DNA of 52,454 nt. It comes from Streptococcus pseudopneumoniae (lineage in GTDB: Bacteria > Bacillota > Bacilli > Lactobacillales > Streptococcaceae). The notes beneath the pieces are model-generated. The model saw only the letters and a list, made by a program, of their open reading frames with translations, made no database searches and had not been told where the DNA came from. Where the stretch lies: contig NZ_JWAJ01000090.1 of the NCBI RefSeq assembly GCF_001068775.1, positions 1-52,454 of the forward strand, read 5' to 3'. Shown here piece by piece: positions 8,561-17,848 of this stretch (its first letter is position 1; the number at the start of each line of letters is the position of its first letter). The translations under genes and the position numbers were made by a program.

Positions 8561-8790
8561 TCACTCATTTCATCCTTTCTAAATTCAGAATCATCGAATT
8601 GTCTTTCTCTACCGAAGGCATGGTCAAGAGCTTCTTCAAAACTCATGTGACTAATGCTTTGACGCCTTTTGAACGTCGCAAACATCGCTGTCTCCAGTTG
8701 CTCTTTGTAAGAAGCGAGCTTTTCTGTCTCTCTTGCTACCTTGCTTTCTTGCCTAGTGACCTTTTCTTCTAAGCGTTCGATTATGGTCAT
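8557..8790 (-). CDS. Conserved ICE hypothetical protein, helical
   Basis: This protein has 77 residues. Its N-terminal helix (residues 3-35) has heptad-like hydrophobic spacing (IIERLEEKVTRQESKVARE) and is a likely coiled coil, followed by a short basic segment KRRQSISHMSFEEALDHAFGR. A good ribosome-binding site GGAGGA precedes the start. It overlaps the downstream 127-residue protein gene by 4 bp. It is part of the conserved small-gene run between the TOPRIM gene and pezA. The function is unknown. Confidence 0.7.
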   Translation of the reverse strand: MTIIERLEEKVTRQESKVARETEKLASYKEQLETAMFATFKRRQSISHMSFEEALDHAFGRERQFDDSEFRKDEMSE

Positions 8791-8840
8791 ATACGATCCT
8801 CCTTCATTCTAATATTAGCTAAAACATCTTGATTTTGTTA

Positions 8841-9926
8841 TCACAATTCTAAACATTGAGAGGTTTGTCTTACTGGTTGATTCCTCAATGTCTCTTTTAC
8901 ATTCTCGATCATCAATTGTAAATCTGATTTCTTTTCTCTAAGAATATCGTTCCAGTCTATTTTTTCTTTCCCAGATTCATTATTAGGTAAATCCAGTAAA
9001 ACAGGAAATCCTGATTGAGATAACTTATCAGAAAAATCTTTTCCTGCATCATCACAATCTACCGCAAGTGTCAATAAATCAGGATGATTATCGAAATAGG
9101 TGGTGGTATCACGAATTGTATTGATCAAATGCAATAACTTTGAAGGTGTTACTGTATCTAAAAATTCCAACTTCTGATTTTCTTCAGCTATTAGTCGTAA
9201 AGTTTGATAAGCAACAACAGACCTTTTTAATCCTTCCATAGATACCAAACGAACATCAGTTAGACTTTGTTGATGAAGTTCGTAATAGCTTATCAAGTCG
9301 ACGAACGATTCACAAAAAACCAGTCTATTTGGTTTACCAATATCAAAAGATATTCCAATATGTCCATGGCTTCCTTTTAGAATCGTTTTCAGCCTCTCTC
9401 TAGGAAGAGAGTGATTCTTATAAATCCCTTGTAAGCTTGCTGCCTGCAGCTTGTGACGATGATCATAGCTTTTAAAAACGATAACAGGTTCAACTGTTTC
9501 ATTTGTTTTCCAACTAGCTTGGGCTATCAAACCTTGTTGAATCATCTTTTGTATGATTTCTTCTGAGATTCCTCTACATTCTGTTAAATAATATCTAGCC
9601 AGACTGCAGTTAGAATCTTCTACTCTCTTTAAAGGATAATAAAATGGTCTCTCTCTTTTTTCTTGAACAGCTTCTTTTTGAAAAGGTTCTTCAGAAAGAA
9701 AGGCTAGAGCTTCTTTAAAGGAAATTCCCTTAACAAGTCGAACAAAATCAATGACATCACCTTGAATATCTCTTGAAAACCATTTAAAAGTATTGGTAGT
9801 TGAAAAAATCCGAAATGAATCGTGTTCAGAATGCTCATAGACACTGGTCGAAACTTGTTTAAAGGAGATACCTAAACGACTTGCTACATCAAGAATTGAA
9901 ATTTGCTTACATTCTTCTATTTCCAT
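8841..9926 (-). CDS. TOPRIM / primase-like protein (DUF3991 type)
   Basis: This protein of 361 residues has an N-terminal CHC2-like region (about 1-75, including the block FKWFSRDIQGDVIDFVRLVKG). That region also occurs in DUF3991-containing mobile-element proteins. A TOPRIM-like domain follows: LVFCESFVDLISYYEL near residue 200 and LTLAVDCDDAGKDFSDKL near residue 290 supply the acidic residues. TOPRIM proteins of this kind are thought to act as primases or nucleic-acid-binding helpers during ICE transfer or replication. The gene lies 9 bp after the VirB8-like gene on the same strand. Classical zinc-binding cysteines are absent, so primase activity is not certain. Confidence 0.8.
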   Translation of the reverse strand: MEIEECKQISILDVASRLGISFKQVSTSVYEHSEHDSFRIFSTTNTFKWFSRDIQGDVIDFVRLVKGISFKEALAFLSEEPFQKEAVQEKRERPFYYPLKRVEDSNCSLARYYLTECRGISEEIIQKMIQQGLIAQASWKTNETVEPVIVFKSYDHRHKLQAASLQGIYKNHSLPRERLKTILKGSHGHIGISFDIGKPNRLVFCESFVDLISYYELHQQSLTDVRLVSMEGLKRSVVAYQTLRLIAEENQKLEFLDTVTPSKLLHLINTIRDTTTYFDNHPDLLTLAVDCDDAGKDFSDKLSQSGFPVLLDLPNNESGKEKIDWNDILREKKSDLQLMIENVKETLRNQPVRQTSQCLEL

Positions 9927-9935
9927 GCAATATCA

Positions 9936-10577
9936 TCATTTTGTCGTAGTATTTGGCAGTGATGGTATTGATGATGATTCTTCTAAAGTTTTAGGAGTTT
10001 CCTTATCTAAATCATCCAACCCAGATTTCCAAACCTGTACTTGGTTGACCAATAACTTACCAGGTAGTTTAGAATAGGATAACTTAACTGTTCTTGTTTC
10101 TGTCTGATTAGTCTTTGATTGGTTGGCATTCTTTAAATCAGATACATAGGTTACATTATAAGAGACCATGGCAATGGCTTGATTCGTAGTCTGATTGACA
10201 AAGATATCAGCTTTTTCAAAATGATAATCCAAAATATAGTCCTTATACACTTGGTTCATGGCATCGTTTTGACTTGTCAATTCTTGAGAATAAGCTGATT
10301 CAGTCATATAAGGTTGAATGCGTGTATTATTTTCTCCGAGCTTTTCTTTCGTATAGTACTGTGTCAAAAATTCTTTTACAGTATCCGATGACAAAATACT
10401 GGCTTTATCTTCTGCTTGTTTATCTTCCACAAGTTTAGCTGCAGCCAATTCAATCTCTTTGCGACTTTGTTTAGCAGTAGAATGTTGACCAGCAGTATAT
10501 CCCATCATGAGAATAAAGCTAGTTGCGGCTACTGCTCCAACACTAATTAAGGCTTTAGTTTTGACTTTATTTAACAT
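9936..10577 (-). CDS. VirB8-like / conjugal transfer membrane protein
   Basis: This protein of 213 residues has one N-terminal membrane segment (about residues 8-28, ALISVGAVAATSFILMMGY) and an extracytoplasmic domain. That domain resembles the NTF2-like fold of VirB8/TcpC channel components. The tail (about 190-213) is Ser, Thr and Pro rich. Gene position, size and topology match the VirB8-like protein of Tn5252-type ICEs, although it sits away from the other secretion genes. It presumably links the mating channel to the envelope. Fold assignment is from topology and context, not from a diagnostic motif. Confidence 0.65.
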   Translation of the reverse strand: MLNKVKTKALISVGAVAATSFILMMGYTAGQHSTAKQSRKEIELAAAKLVEDKQAEDKASILSSDTVKEFLTQYYTKEKLGENNTRIQPYMTESAYSQELTSQNDAMNQVYKDYILDYHFEKADIFVNQTTNQAIAMVSYNVTYVSDLKNANQSKTNQTETRTVKLSYSKLPGKLLVNQVQVWKSGLDDLDKETPKTLEESSSIPSLPNTTTK

Positions 10578-10803
10578 CTTAGACCTTCTTTCTATAAAAA
10601 CTAGGTCAAGAATAACAAAAAAGATTTGTAAGTTTTATCACATCACAACGAAAGGTAATTCCTACATTTCTGGCGCAAAATCGTACAGTACAGAGAAAAA
10701 ATTAAAACCAGCTGTCCTTGGGGTATAATAGACTTATTGGAAAAAATAAAGTGCCATACTGTACTATGCTATACTATAGTTAAGAAAACTATTTACGAAA
10801 AAC

Positions 10804-11516
10804 CATGCAACTAACTCCTGAGAACTTTAATTTATTTATTAGTGTCAAAAAGGATACCTTCCCAACAAAGATATCCTGTCTAGATACAACTTATAAATCC
10901 AAACACTGTAAAGGAGGAGGCACAAAAACTTTAAGTCTAGAAAAACAGTTAATTCTGAACTTGCATTATTTATGCTATTAATCAACTCAACATCTTCTAG
11001 TTTTTTGATTTTGGTCTTGGACTAGTGATAGTCACTGAACATTAACATTCGTAGAATATACTCTTCATTCCTCAAGTCTATTTGACTTAGAAAACTTAAA
11101 ATCAACAAGTGTCACTATAGCTATTGATGTCACAGAAAGTCCTATTTCAATGTCCTAAAAGAAACCAAAGTAAGAATTATCCTGGAAAAAGATATACACC
11201 ATAAAGACACAATCATAATCTATTTAACGACACTTCGTGCCTGTCAATTAGTTTTTTGAGATGGTCATACACATTATTTTACTCTTTTTAAAGAAAGTAT
11301 AGGTCAAGTTTGTCAGAGCAATTACTTGTTTTTGTTATTTAGATACTATGAATATTCATGAGATATCTTTTTTCCTTTAAAAAGTTCTAAAAAGCATGTA
11401 TCGACTGTAGAGGATAAGAAGTTTAATAGAGATAGTTGTAATACGTATTAAAATTGAGCGTTTAAATGCTAAGTTTAAAACTTTTCAATTTGTGGAATCA
11501 TCAACTATGAGTTAAA
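10804..11516 (+). pseudogene. Decayed IS5-family (IS1381-like) transposase
   Basis: A 58-codon open frame from 10804 (MQLTPENFNLFISVKK, then KGGGTKTLSLEKQLIL) resembles the N-terminus of IS5-group streptococcal transposases and stops early. Fragments in other frames look like later transposase parts: NYPGKRYTP near 11175, and RIKIERLNAKFKTFQF near 11444-11490, close to the conserved C-terminal end. The roughly 1.1-kb gap between the VirB8-like gene and the Rgg gene is otherwise without intact genes. Multiple stops and frameshifts mean it is inactive. Terminal inverted repeats were not found with confidence. Confidence 0.55.
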
Positions 11517-11739
11517 ATAATTTACGAACAGAGGCTTTCCAAAAAACTTGATATCATACGTTTTATTGTGGAAATATTTATTTCATTTTCTCCTAGTATT
11601 GAATTTTCACACACTCATTAATTTTATTGATATAATCCAATAATAATGATAATATCAAATAATAATAAAAAGATTTGATAGTATTTTTTCATAATCTGTC
11701 ACGCTTTCTAATGATTTTTTATGGTAAATGGAGATAAAT

Positions 11740-12603
11740 ATGATTATAGGTGAAACTTATAGAAAAATACGAGAAGGAAAAGGTATTTCTATTTCTTCAT
11801 TAGCAGGTGCAGAAATTTCAAAGTCTCAAATATCTAGATTTGAATTAGGAGAGACAGAAATCTCATTTTTTAAATTATTATATCTACTTGAAAAAATAGG
11901 TGTAACACTAGAAGAGTTTTTGCTTTCATGTAATAATTATCAGCCTTCAGACTTCAATACCTTGATACGCTTAGTTCAACAGGCTGCATACAATCAAGAA
12001 ATCAAATCATTACTTAATATGGTAAGCAAAGAGATGGAACTGTTTAGAGAAACCAAATCTCATTATCATAAGTTAAACGCTATTTTCATTGAAAGTATTA
12101 TCTATGGAATTGATAATACTCATCAATTGAGTAATCAAGACACCTCTTATCTTACTAATTATTTATTTTCTGTTGAAAACTGGGGATATTACGAAATTCT
12201 TATTCTTGGAAATTGTTGTCGAGCAATATTACCAAATTTATTATTTAGATATGCCAAAGAGGCGCTTAAAAAAGGAAAGTTGTATAGTTCTATACCTAGA
12301 AATAAACAAGCTCTCGTTCAATTACTTCTTAATTCACTTCTTATTATGATTGAAAACAGCTTATATGAGGAAGCTTTATTTTTAAAACAAGCTACTAAGA
12401 ATATATTATCTAATTCCACAGATTTTTTTGAACAAACTATTCTTTTGTATTTAGAAGGATTTTTTGAACTTAAATTTCATCGTAATCAAAAATCAATTTT
12501 AAAAATAGAAGATGCTTTAAAAATTTTTGAATTATTCAATAAAACAATCTACAAAAATTACAAACAATACTTTGAGAAACACATCATTCATTTAGTAGAC
12601 TAG
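11740..12603 (+). CDS. Rgg/MutR-family transcriptional regulator
   Basis: This protein of 287 residues has an N-terminal XRE helix-turn-helix (about 1-60, with SLAGAEISKSQISRFELGE) and a C-terminal all-helical domain that in Rgg proteins binds a secreted signalling peptide. The start at 11740 is preferred over the ATG at 11728, because GGAG at 11730-11733 gives a proper ribosome-binding site for it. The gene is convergent with an ABC exporter gene, with only 9 bp between stops. Together they look like a regulator-exporter module. A candidate operator upstream of the exporter is at 14262-14275. No short pheromone gene was recognised nearby. It is paralogous to the edge-truncated Rgg at the left end. 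Confidence 0.88.
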   Translation: MIIGETYRKIREGKGISISSLAGAEISKSQISRFELGETEISFFKLLYLLEKIGVTLEEFLLSCNNYQPSDFNTLIRLVQQAAYNQEIKSLLNMVSKEMELFRETKSHYHKLNAIFIESIIYGIDNTHQLSNQDTSYLTNYLFSVENWGYYEILILGNCCRAILPNLLFRYAKEALKKGKLYSSIPRNKQALVQLLLNSLLIMIENSLYEEALFLKQATKNILSNSTDFFEQTILLYLEGFFELKFHRNQKSILKIEDALKIFELFNKTIYKNYKQYFEKHIIHLVD

Positions 12604-12612
12604 GCCATTTAT

Positions 12613-14196
12613 CTATAAGGTAATAACGTGATCAAACTCTTCCAATATTTCTGGATTTTGATCATGAGTAATGACAATAACAATTGCATCTTTAATGGAT
12701 AGAATGTAGTCCATTATTTCTTTTGCTTTTATTGGATCAAGGTTACTTGTAGGTTCGTCAAATATATAAACTGAATATGTTTTGACTAAAAACCTAGCTA
12801 AATCAATTCGTTGCTTTTCTCCTTCTGAAATGATTTTGTTTGATTGAGCTAGGTTTTTACGAAGGAAGTCTTCATTAAAACCTAAGGATTTTCTTAATTT
12901 TTCAGTTAAATGAAGGTTTCTAGCCAATTTGATATTCTCTAGAATATTGCCTTCAATTAGAAAGTCATTTTTTTGCACAAACGCAATATCTTTATATAAC
13001 TCCTCTGAGGGAATATCAATATTCTGTTTTCCGTTGATTTTTATTTCTCCATCATAAAGATTTTTTGGATAATAATTTAGTATTAATTTTACTAAAGTTG
13101 TTTTCCCAGTTCCTGAAGCACCGATAATCGCATAGCGCTTGCCTTTTTTAAATTCATAGGAAAAATGATCAAATAATATTCTATTTTCAATTTCATAATA
13201 TAATTGGCTAATAGAAATAGTCGAAATGTTATCACAATCAATTGTACTTGTTTTATGGAAAGTTCCATGATTTGTCTCATATAGATTTTCTTGGATATTA
13301 TCAATAATGGACTTGCTACTGCTGATTAAATTTTTATTGTAAAGAATAGATTGTAGTGGAGCAAAAACACCGTTTAATAATTGAATACTTGCTACTAGTA
13401 GTCCAATAGTCAGTAAGTTATTTCTTACAAAAAAGATACCAGCGACCATACAGGATAGTTGAGAGCCAAAACTTAGTAAAATTCCAGTAGTTGAAGCTAA
13501 GTCTTTTAAGAATTGATATGTCTTTCTGGACTCTTCAAATTCTAAACTGATTCCCTGAATTTTTTCTTGGGTCCAGCTTTGAATATTTAATAACTTAATT
13601 TGTTCAAAACCATTAATAAAGTTTGTCATTTTTGACAAATAGTGACTATTTTGTAGGGAATAATTATTAGTTGCTTTAGTCATTAACTTTCCAGGAATTT
13701 GAGATAGAAAAATCGTTATACTCGACAATAAAAGAAAGACTAATGCTAATCGCCATTCTATATAGATAATGGCAACCACACTCATGATAAGGGTCCCTAA
13801 ATTTGCAATTAGAGAGATTCTAGGAATCAATAAATTTTCTTGAATAAGGTCACTATTTTTGGTGATATTATTTAAGAAATCTGAATGGTTACGGTTGTCA
13901 ATTTGGTTAAATTCACGCGATAAATAATGTAATAAGAGACCCTTTTTTAGATCTATAATAACTTTTTTTACATATTGATTTTTAAGATAGGAATAAGAAC
14001 AAGAGATAAAGAACCACAGTAAAATTAAACTTACACAAATAGTGATATGAAAGAGTAATCCACTATTTGAATTAGATATACTATCAAGTATTCTTCCTAA
14101 TTGGAGAGAGAAGAATGTCATTAAAAGAGCACTTGTCAGACTTAATAAAATAATCAAGAAATATAGTAATTTATATTGTTTCATAATCTGGTTCAT
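12613..14196 (-). CDS. ABC exporter, fused membrane and ATPase domains
   Basis: This protein of 527 residues has an N-terminal membrane domain with about six hydrophobic segments (roughly 11-31, 47-67, 127-165, 232-280) and a C-terminal nucleotide-binding domain. The ATPase has Walker A GASGTGKTT near 361, signature ISEGEKQR near 456 and Walker B VYIFDEPTSNLD near 477. Half-size exporters of this kind form dimers and secrete peptides, lantibiotics or lipids. There is no N-terminal C39 peptidase, so any peptide cargo would have to be processed elsewhere. It is controlled from a single promoter with a palindrome near -35 and is likely a target of the convergent Rgg. Confidence 0.88.
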   Translation of the reverse strand: MNQIMKQYKLLYFLIILLSLTSALLMTFFSLQLGRILDSISNSNSGLLFHITICVSLILLWFFISCSYSYLKNQYVKKVIIDLKKGLLLHYLSREFNQIDNRNHSDFLNNITKNSDLIQENLLIPRISLIANLGTLIMSVVAIIYIEWRLALVFLLLSSITIFLSQIPGKLMTKATNNYSLQNSHYLSKMTNFINGFEQIKLLNIQSWTQEKIQGISLEFEESRKTYQFLKDLASTTGILLSFGSQLSCMVAGIFFVRNNLLTIGLLVASIQLLNGVFAPLQSILYNKNLISSSKSIIDNIQENLYETNHGTFHKTSTIDCDNISTISISQLYYEIENRILFDHFSYEFKKGKRYAIIGASGTGKTTLVKLILNYYPKNLYDGEIKINGKQNIDIPSEELYKDIAFVQKNDFLIEGNILENIKLARNLHLTEKLRKSLGFNEDFLRKNLAQSNKIISEGEKQRIDLARFLVKTYSVYIFDEPTSNLDPIKAKEIMDYILSIKDAIVIVITHDQNPEILEEFDHVITL

Positions 14197-14227
14197 ATCT
14201 TACTCCTTAAGTAACTCTGATGAGAAT

Positions 14228-14275
14228 ATTATAATCCAAATATGAAAATCAGAAACAAACCTCCCGTATTTGGGA
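14228..14275 (-). promoter_or_regulatory. ABC exporter promoter with candidate Rgg operator
   Basis: The -10 TATAAT lies at 14233-14228 (minus strand), with a poor -35 about 17 bp upstream. An interrupted palindrome TCCCAAATACGGGA occupies 14275-14262, just upstream of the -35. A weak -35 with an upstream dyad is the arrangement used by activators such as Rgg proteins. AAGGAG precedes the exporter start codon. Linking the site to Rgg is inference. Confidence 0.5.
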
Positions 14276-14319
14276 CGCACTGAATAGTTTACACTAAATA
14301 TAAAAAAATTATAAAATAA

Positions 14320-14613
14320 TTATTTTTTAAAATAAATGGAGTTAATGAAGCGCCAACTAAATCCTAGAACCAACATCAGATTGATGAAAAGGTACACAGC
14401 CGTAAAACTAGTTAAACCATGTTGTCTGATATCATCAAAATATAAAGTAGGTTCAGTAAAGAACAAATAAATTCCATAAACCTCCACGAAAATAAGAAAA
14501 CTGACAAAACCAATCAGGAAAAGTCCACTGGCAATAAGAAAGAGTCTCCATAAAAGAATAAGAATTCCTCCAACTGCTAAAAAAATTACTGGGATAAGGA
14601 GTAAATCATTCAT
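14320..14613 (-). CDS. Small ICE membrane protein
   Basis: This 97-residue protein has three hydrophobic segments, roughly 3-22, 26-48 and 70-90, separated by short polar loops (TEPTLYFDDIRQHG between the second and third). The start at 14613 is chosen because AAAGGAG lies 7 bases upstream; a longer frame beginning with TTG at 14634 would swallow that site. The upstream gene ends 14 bp before the start, so both belong to one unit downstream of SNF2. The role in transfer is unknown. Confidence 0.7.
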   Translation of the reverse strand: MNDLLLIPVIFLAVGGILILLWRLFLIASGLFLIGFVSFLIFVEVYGIYLFFTEPTLYFDDIRQHGLTSFTAVYLFINLMLVLGFSWRFINSIYFKK

Positions 14614-14626
14614 AACTTTCTCCTTT

Positions 14627-14911
14627 CTAGTCAATCAATTGACGATAATGGGTGGCAAGAGAGGAATCAAACTCTTCTAATTTTTGAACTAAGTCCAAAT
14701 ACTCCTCTTTTTCATGTTCTTCAAAGTCCACACCTCGATGATTCTGAAGAGCGATTTCCAATTGACTAGTAAGTTCTCGTATAGAAAAGCTGTAATCGCC
14801 TGTCACTTCCTCATAATGTTCCTTTAACTCCTTGTAGGATTGGTATTCTTCAGGTGTTTGAAATCCCTGTACCAAAGCCTCTTCTAATTGATAATAGGTA
14901 TCTTCCATCAT
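14627..14911 (-). CDS. Conserved ICE hypothetical protein, acidic
   Basis: This 94-residue protein is acidic, soluble and mostly helical, with many Glu and Tyr residues (LEEALVQGFQTPEEYQSYKEL near the N-terminus). GAGG lies 8 bases before the start. It is directly downstream of the SNF2 3' part on the same strand and upstream of the small membrane protein gene. This position is conserved in Tn5252-type ICEs. No enzymatic motif is visible. The function is unknown. Confidence 0.7.
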   Translation of the reverse strand: MMEDTYYQLEEALVQGFQTPEEYQSYKELKEHYEEVTGDYSFSIRELTSQLEIALQNHRGVDFEEHEKEEYLDLVQKLEEFDSSLATHYRQLID

Positions 14912-14985
14912 AATCGTTACCTCGTTTCTTTCTATCTTTATTCTACCGCGCTTTTCTTTTCTTGTCCGCTATTTATATATATTTT

Positions 14986-15939
14986 TTAATCTAATTCAAA
15001 AGAAAGTTGTTCTTGCTTTTCTTTTCCTTTTTCGTGGAATTGTCGTAAGGCCTGATCAATAATATCTAAATCCGTTTCTGTTTCAATCAATGGCGCGAGT
15101 ACATCGTATTCGCCCTTTTTAGTTTGATAATCCTCTTCCTTTGGAAAATTTTTCTCAATTTCTACCTTAGCAGTAGTCCATTTATCCTTTAATTCATCCA
15201 ATAAGTTCTGAGTTTTCACTTGGTCATCTTTAATGTGGTCTATCGTATGTTGGAGTCTTTGAATTGTCCCCAAAGGAGAATACAAGTCTAAACTGACAGA
15301 ATACTGATTTTCTCCTACAATCTTAACAGAGAAAGTTTCAGGAAGAGGTTGATTTGTTGGAAGACTAAGCATTTTAATGTCAAATCCTCGATAACTAGCT
15401 AGGGTACGGAATTCTTTGCTGTCAGCTTGATTATGACGGATAAGACGGTGTAGAGATTCCCCCGCTTCAGCTCGTTGATCAAAAGCTTGCTTACCTATCA
15501 TCATAGAAAATGCCTGGTCTTTCGACATTTCAGACTGTTGAATATCTCCATCATACTTGATTAATCGTTTCTCAAGAATGGGCATATTTTCTTCACAGTA
15601 GGAGATTGTGTGACGATAGTGATCCTTGCTGCGTTGAAAGGCGCGTCTTTGATTTTCTAATAGAGTTAGATCATTCTCTAGTTCCATCTTATATTTGAGA
15701 TAAGGATTACCTGTTGCTAGTGCCTTAAAATCAGAAGCTGTCATGGTCTGCTCATCAATGTCTTCTGCAGCACGAATCGGCTCCTTAGAAGTCATAATCT
15801 GCTTAATATAACGGAGTTTGTTCTCCTGAGTTGCCCATAGATAATTATCAAACGAACCTTTGGTAATGTAGTGGTAAATATCCACTTCCTTGTTTTCATC
15901 TCCCTGTCGGATAATCCGTCCATTGCGTTGCTGAATGTC
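14986..15939 (-). pseudogene. SNF2-family ICE protein, 3' part (separated by the IME)
   Basis: Reading from the crossover GA at 15939-15938, the frame gives DIQQRNGRIIRQGDENKEVD, the continuation expected after VPWRPS in SNF2-type helicases (motif VI, with its arginines). The following 300 residues are helical and charged. Joined to the 5' part at 26942, it restores a frame of about 2090 residues. On its own it has no start codon with a good ribosome-binding site; the first usable in-frame start is a GTG at 15885. Transcription could enter from the serine recombinase gene, which ends at the junction. Confidence 0.9.
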
Positions 15940-15961
15940 AGTCGGTCATTTTTTGCGGACA
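15938..15961. repeat. Left end (att) of the IME: GA crossover plus terminal inverted repeat
   Basis: The plus strand reads TC at the crossover (15938-15939), then 11 bp, then the complement of TGTCCGCAAAA at 15951-15961. The stop codon of the recombinase gene (15938-15940) includes the crossover dinucleotide. To the left, the sequence is SNF2 coding (DIQQR). Confidence 0.85.
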
Positions 15962-17794
15962 GTTCATACATGCTATCCTTTTCTGTTCTCTGCTCCTGCG
16001 TTTGCTCTCGTTTGATTTCTCCCTCCGTATCTTCTTGGCACAAGCAGGACAATACCTTGATGCACCAGAGCCCGGGACATATTCAACGCCGCACACCGTA
16101 CAATTTTTAGCGGGCATTGCTGCCCACCGTTTTGTAGGTATGATATGTAATTCATCGACAAAGCCGATGAATTTATAGTAAATCTTGATTTCCTGCTTCA
16201 CTGTTCCGTCTGCCATCTTCTCACGCTCCGAAACAAGTATCTTGTCTATGAGTGCGTTTATAACTGTTGCATCCAGTTCTTTTAAGCCTTGATAATTTCG
16301 GATAAGGGCGAGGAAGTCACGGATTCCCCGTGATTTCTCGTAGCTTTCATTAAGAGTTTCCGTCACCTCTTTCAGCCTTGCTTCAATTTCAAGCTGCTCT
16401 TTCTGGTATTTCCCCGACATCATCTCAAAATTCCGCTCGGTAATACGCTCCATGACCTTATCCTCGTAGAGAGAGGAAAACAGCCTGTCCAGTTCCGCAA
16501 GGCGTTTGTTCAGCTTCTTACGTTCTTTCTCTAATGCTTTCGCCCTGCTCTGGTCTGTTTCCGTGAGCCGCTTTTCTATGGCCCTGACCGCCTTTTCATC
16601 ATTCACTGCCATATCCGCAAAACAGTTGATGTCGGCAAGAACGGCATTGAATAAATCCCTTGCTTCTATATTGTGGGCACTACACTCGCTTCTTCCGTTT
16701 CTTGCATAATTATTACATGAATACTGTACACAGTCGATAATCTCTGGGCGTTTCCTCCTGTGTACGTTCATTGCCCGCAGAGCACATCCGCAGTCCACAC
16801 ACTTGATAACGCCTGCAAAAATATTTACAAATCCTCCCTTGTTCTGTGGAAGCCTACGACTTGTAATAAGCTGTTGGACAATATCAAATTCCTCCTGCGT
16901 GACTATTCCCTCATGGGTATTGGGTATCACTTCCCATTCTTCGGGCAGCTTAGAGGGGCGTTTCTTGCTTTTCATATTGGCGGCAATCCGTTTGTAGCCT
17001 ACAAGATTTCCCGCATATATCGGGCTTCTTAAAATGCTCCTCACGCTGTTCCCACTCCAAATATAGCGTTTGTCCTCGTTCCCCTCAAAATGACGTTCAA
17101 AGCCTGTTTCGCCACGCTCCGCCGCATAAGCGGCAGGGCGTAGGATATGCTGTTTATTAAGATGTCTGCAAATTTTGGCAACTCCATTCCCTTTTAATGC
17201 AAGGTCGAATATCTCTTTTACAACATGTGCCACTTTATCATCTATCAGCAGATGGTTGTGGTCGGCAGGGTCTTTGATATAGCCATAAGGGGCGGTAGTT
17301 CCCATGAATTTCCCCTGTTGAAACCTCGCCCGATATGCCGATTTTATCTTAACAGATATGTCAGCGGCATACATTTCGTTTAAAATGTTGCGGAAAGGCG
17401 TGATGTCCATAGCAGATTTATTCAAGGTATCTACGCCGTCATTGACCGCTATATACCTCACGTTATGCTCTGGGAAGAAAACTTCCAGATATAACCCACA
17501 ATCAAGATAGTTTCTCCCCAGACGGGATAAATCTTTCGTAATCACGCAGTTTATCAGACCGCTTTCAATGTCTTTTATCATATTCTGGAAACTTGGTCTT
17601 TGGAAATTTGTACCAGAATAACCATCGTCCACATACGTTTTTGCTATGTGCCATCCCTGCTTTTTCACATAATCCGTGAGGATGGATTTCTGTGTCGCAA
17701 TGCTCGCACTCTCGTTATCCGTACCATCGTCTTTAGATAAGCGGCAATAAATGCCGACTAAATAGATTTTCTTTTCTTCTTTGATTCCTGCCAT
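15938..17794 (-). CDS. Large serine recombinase (TnpX-like) of the IME
   Basis: This protein of 618 residues catalyses excision and integration by a 2-base staggered cut, with the nucleophile in the N-terminal resolvase domain (YCRLSKDDG, Ser20, Arg18). Further catalytic landmarks are YVDDGYSGTNFQRPSF and DLSRLGRN. A recombinase domain follows, then a zinc ribbon (CVDCGCALR through CNNYARNGRSEC, about 335-375) and a coiled coil (about 400-470). A second C4 cluster near 575-595 (CTVCG and CPAC) is followed by a basic tail. The frame stops exactly at the left crossover. Homologues in Tn4451 and Tn5397 use GA cores, as seen here. Confidence 0.93.
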   Translation of the reverse strand: MAGIKEEKKIYLVGIYCRLSKDDGTDNESASIATQKSILTDYVKKQGWHIAKTYVDDGYSGTNFQRPSFQNMIKDIESGLINCVITKDLSRLGRNYLDCGLYLEVFFPEHNVRYIAVNDGVDTLNKSAMDITPFRNILNEMYAADISVKIKSAYRARFQQGKFMGTTAPYGYIKDPADHNHLLIDDKVAHVVKEIFDLALKGNGVAKICRHLNKQHILRPAAYAAERGETGFERHFEGNEDKRYIWSGNSVRSILRSPIYAGNLVGYKRIAANMKSKKRPSKLPEEWEVIPNTHEGIVTQEEFDIVQQLITSRRLPQNKGGFVNIFAGVIKCVDCGCALRAMNVHRRKRPEIIDCVQYSCNNYARNGRSECSAHNIEARDLFNAVLADINCFADMAVNDEKAVRAIEKRLTETDQSRAKALEKERKKLNKRLAELDRLFSSLYEDKVMERITERNFEMMSGKYQKEQLEIEARLKEVTETLNESYEKSRGIRDFLALIRNYQGLKELDATVINALIDKILVSEREKMADGTVKQEIKIYYKFIGFVDELHIIPTKRWAAMPAKNCTVCGVEYVPGSGASRYCPACAKKIRREKSNESKRRSREQKRIACMNCPQKMTD

Positions 17795-17848
17795 ACTGTA
17801 AAACCTCCGTATCTGTCCTATCTGTTTTCATGTCCCATTGCGTACATT

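Noticed and set aside
16506-17032. Open frames opposite the serine recombinase
   Set aside because: GC-rich coding DNA gives long antisense frames. These lack start signals and known motifs.
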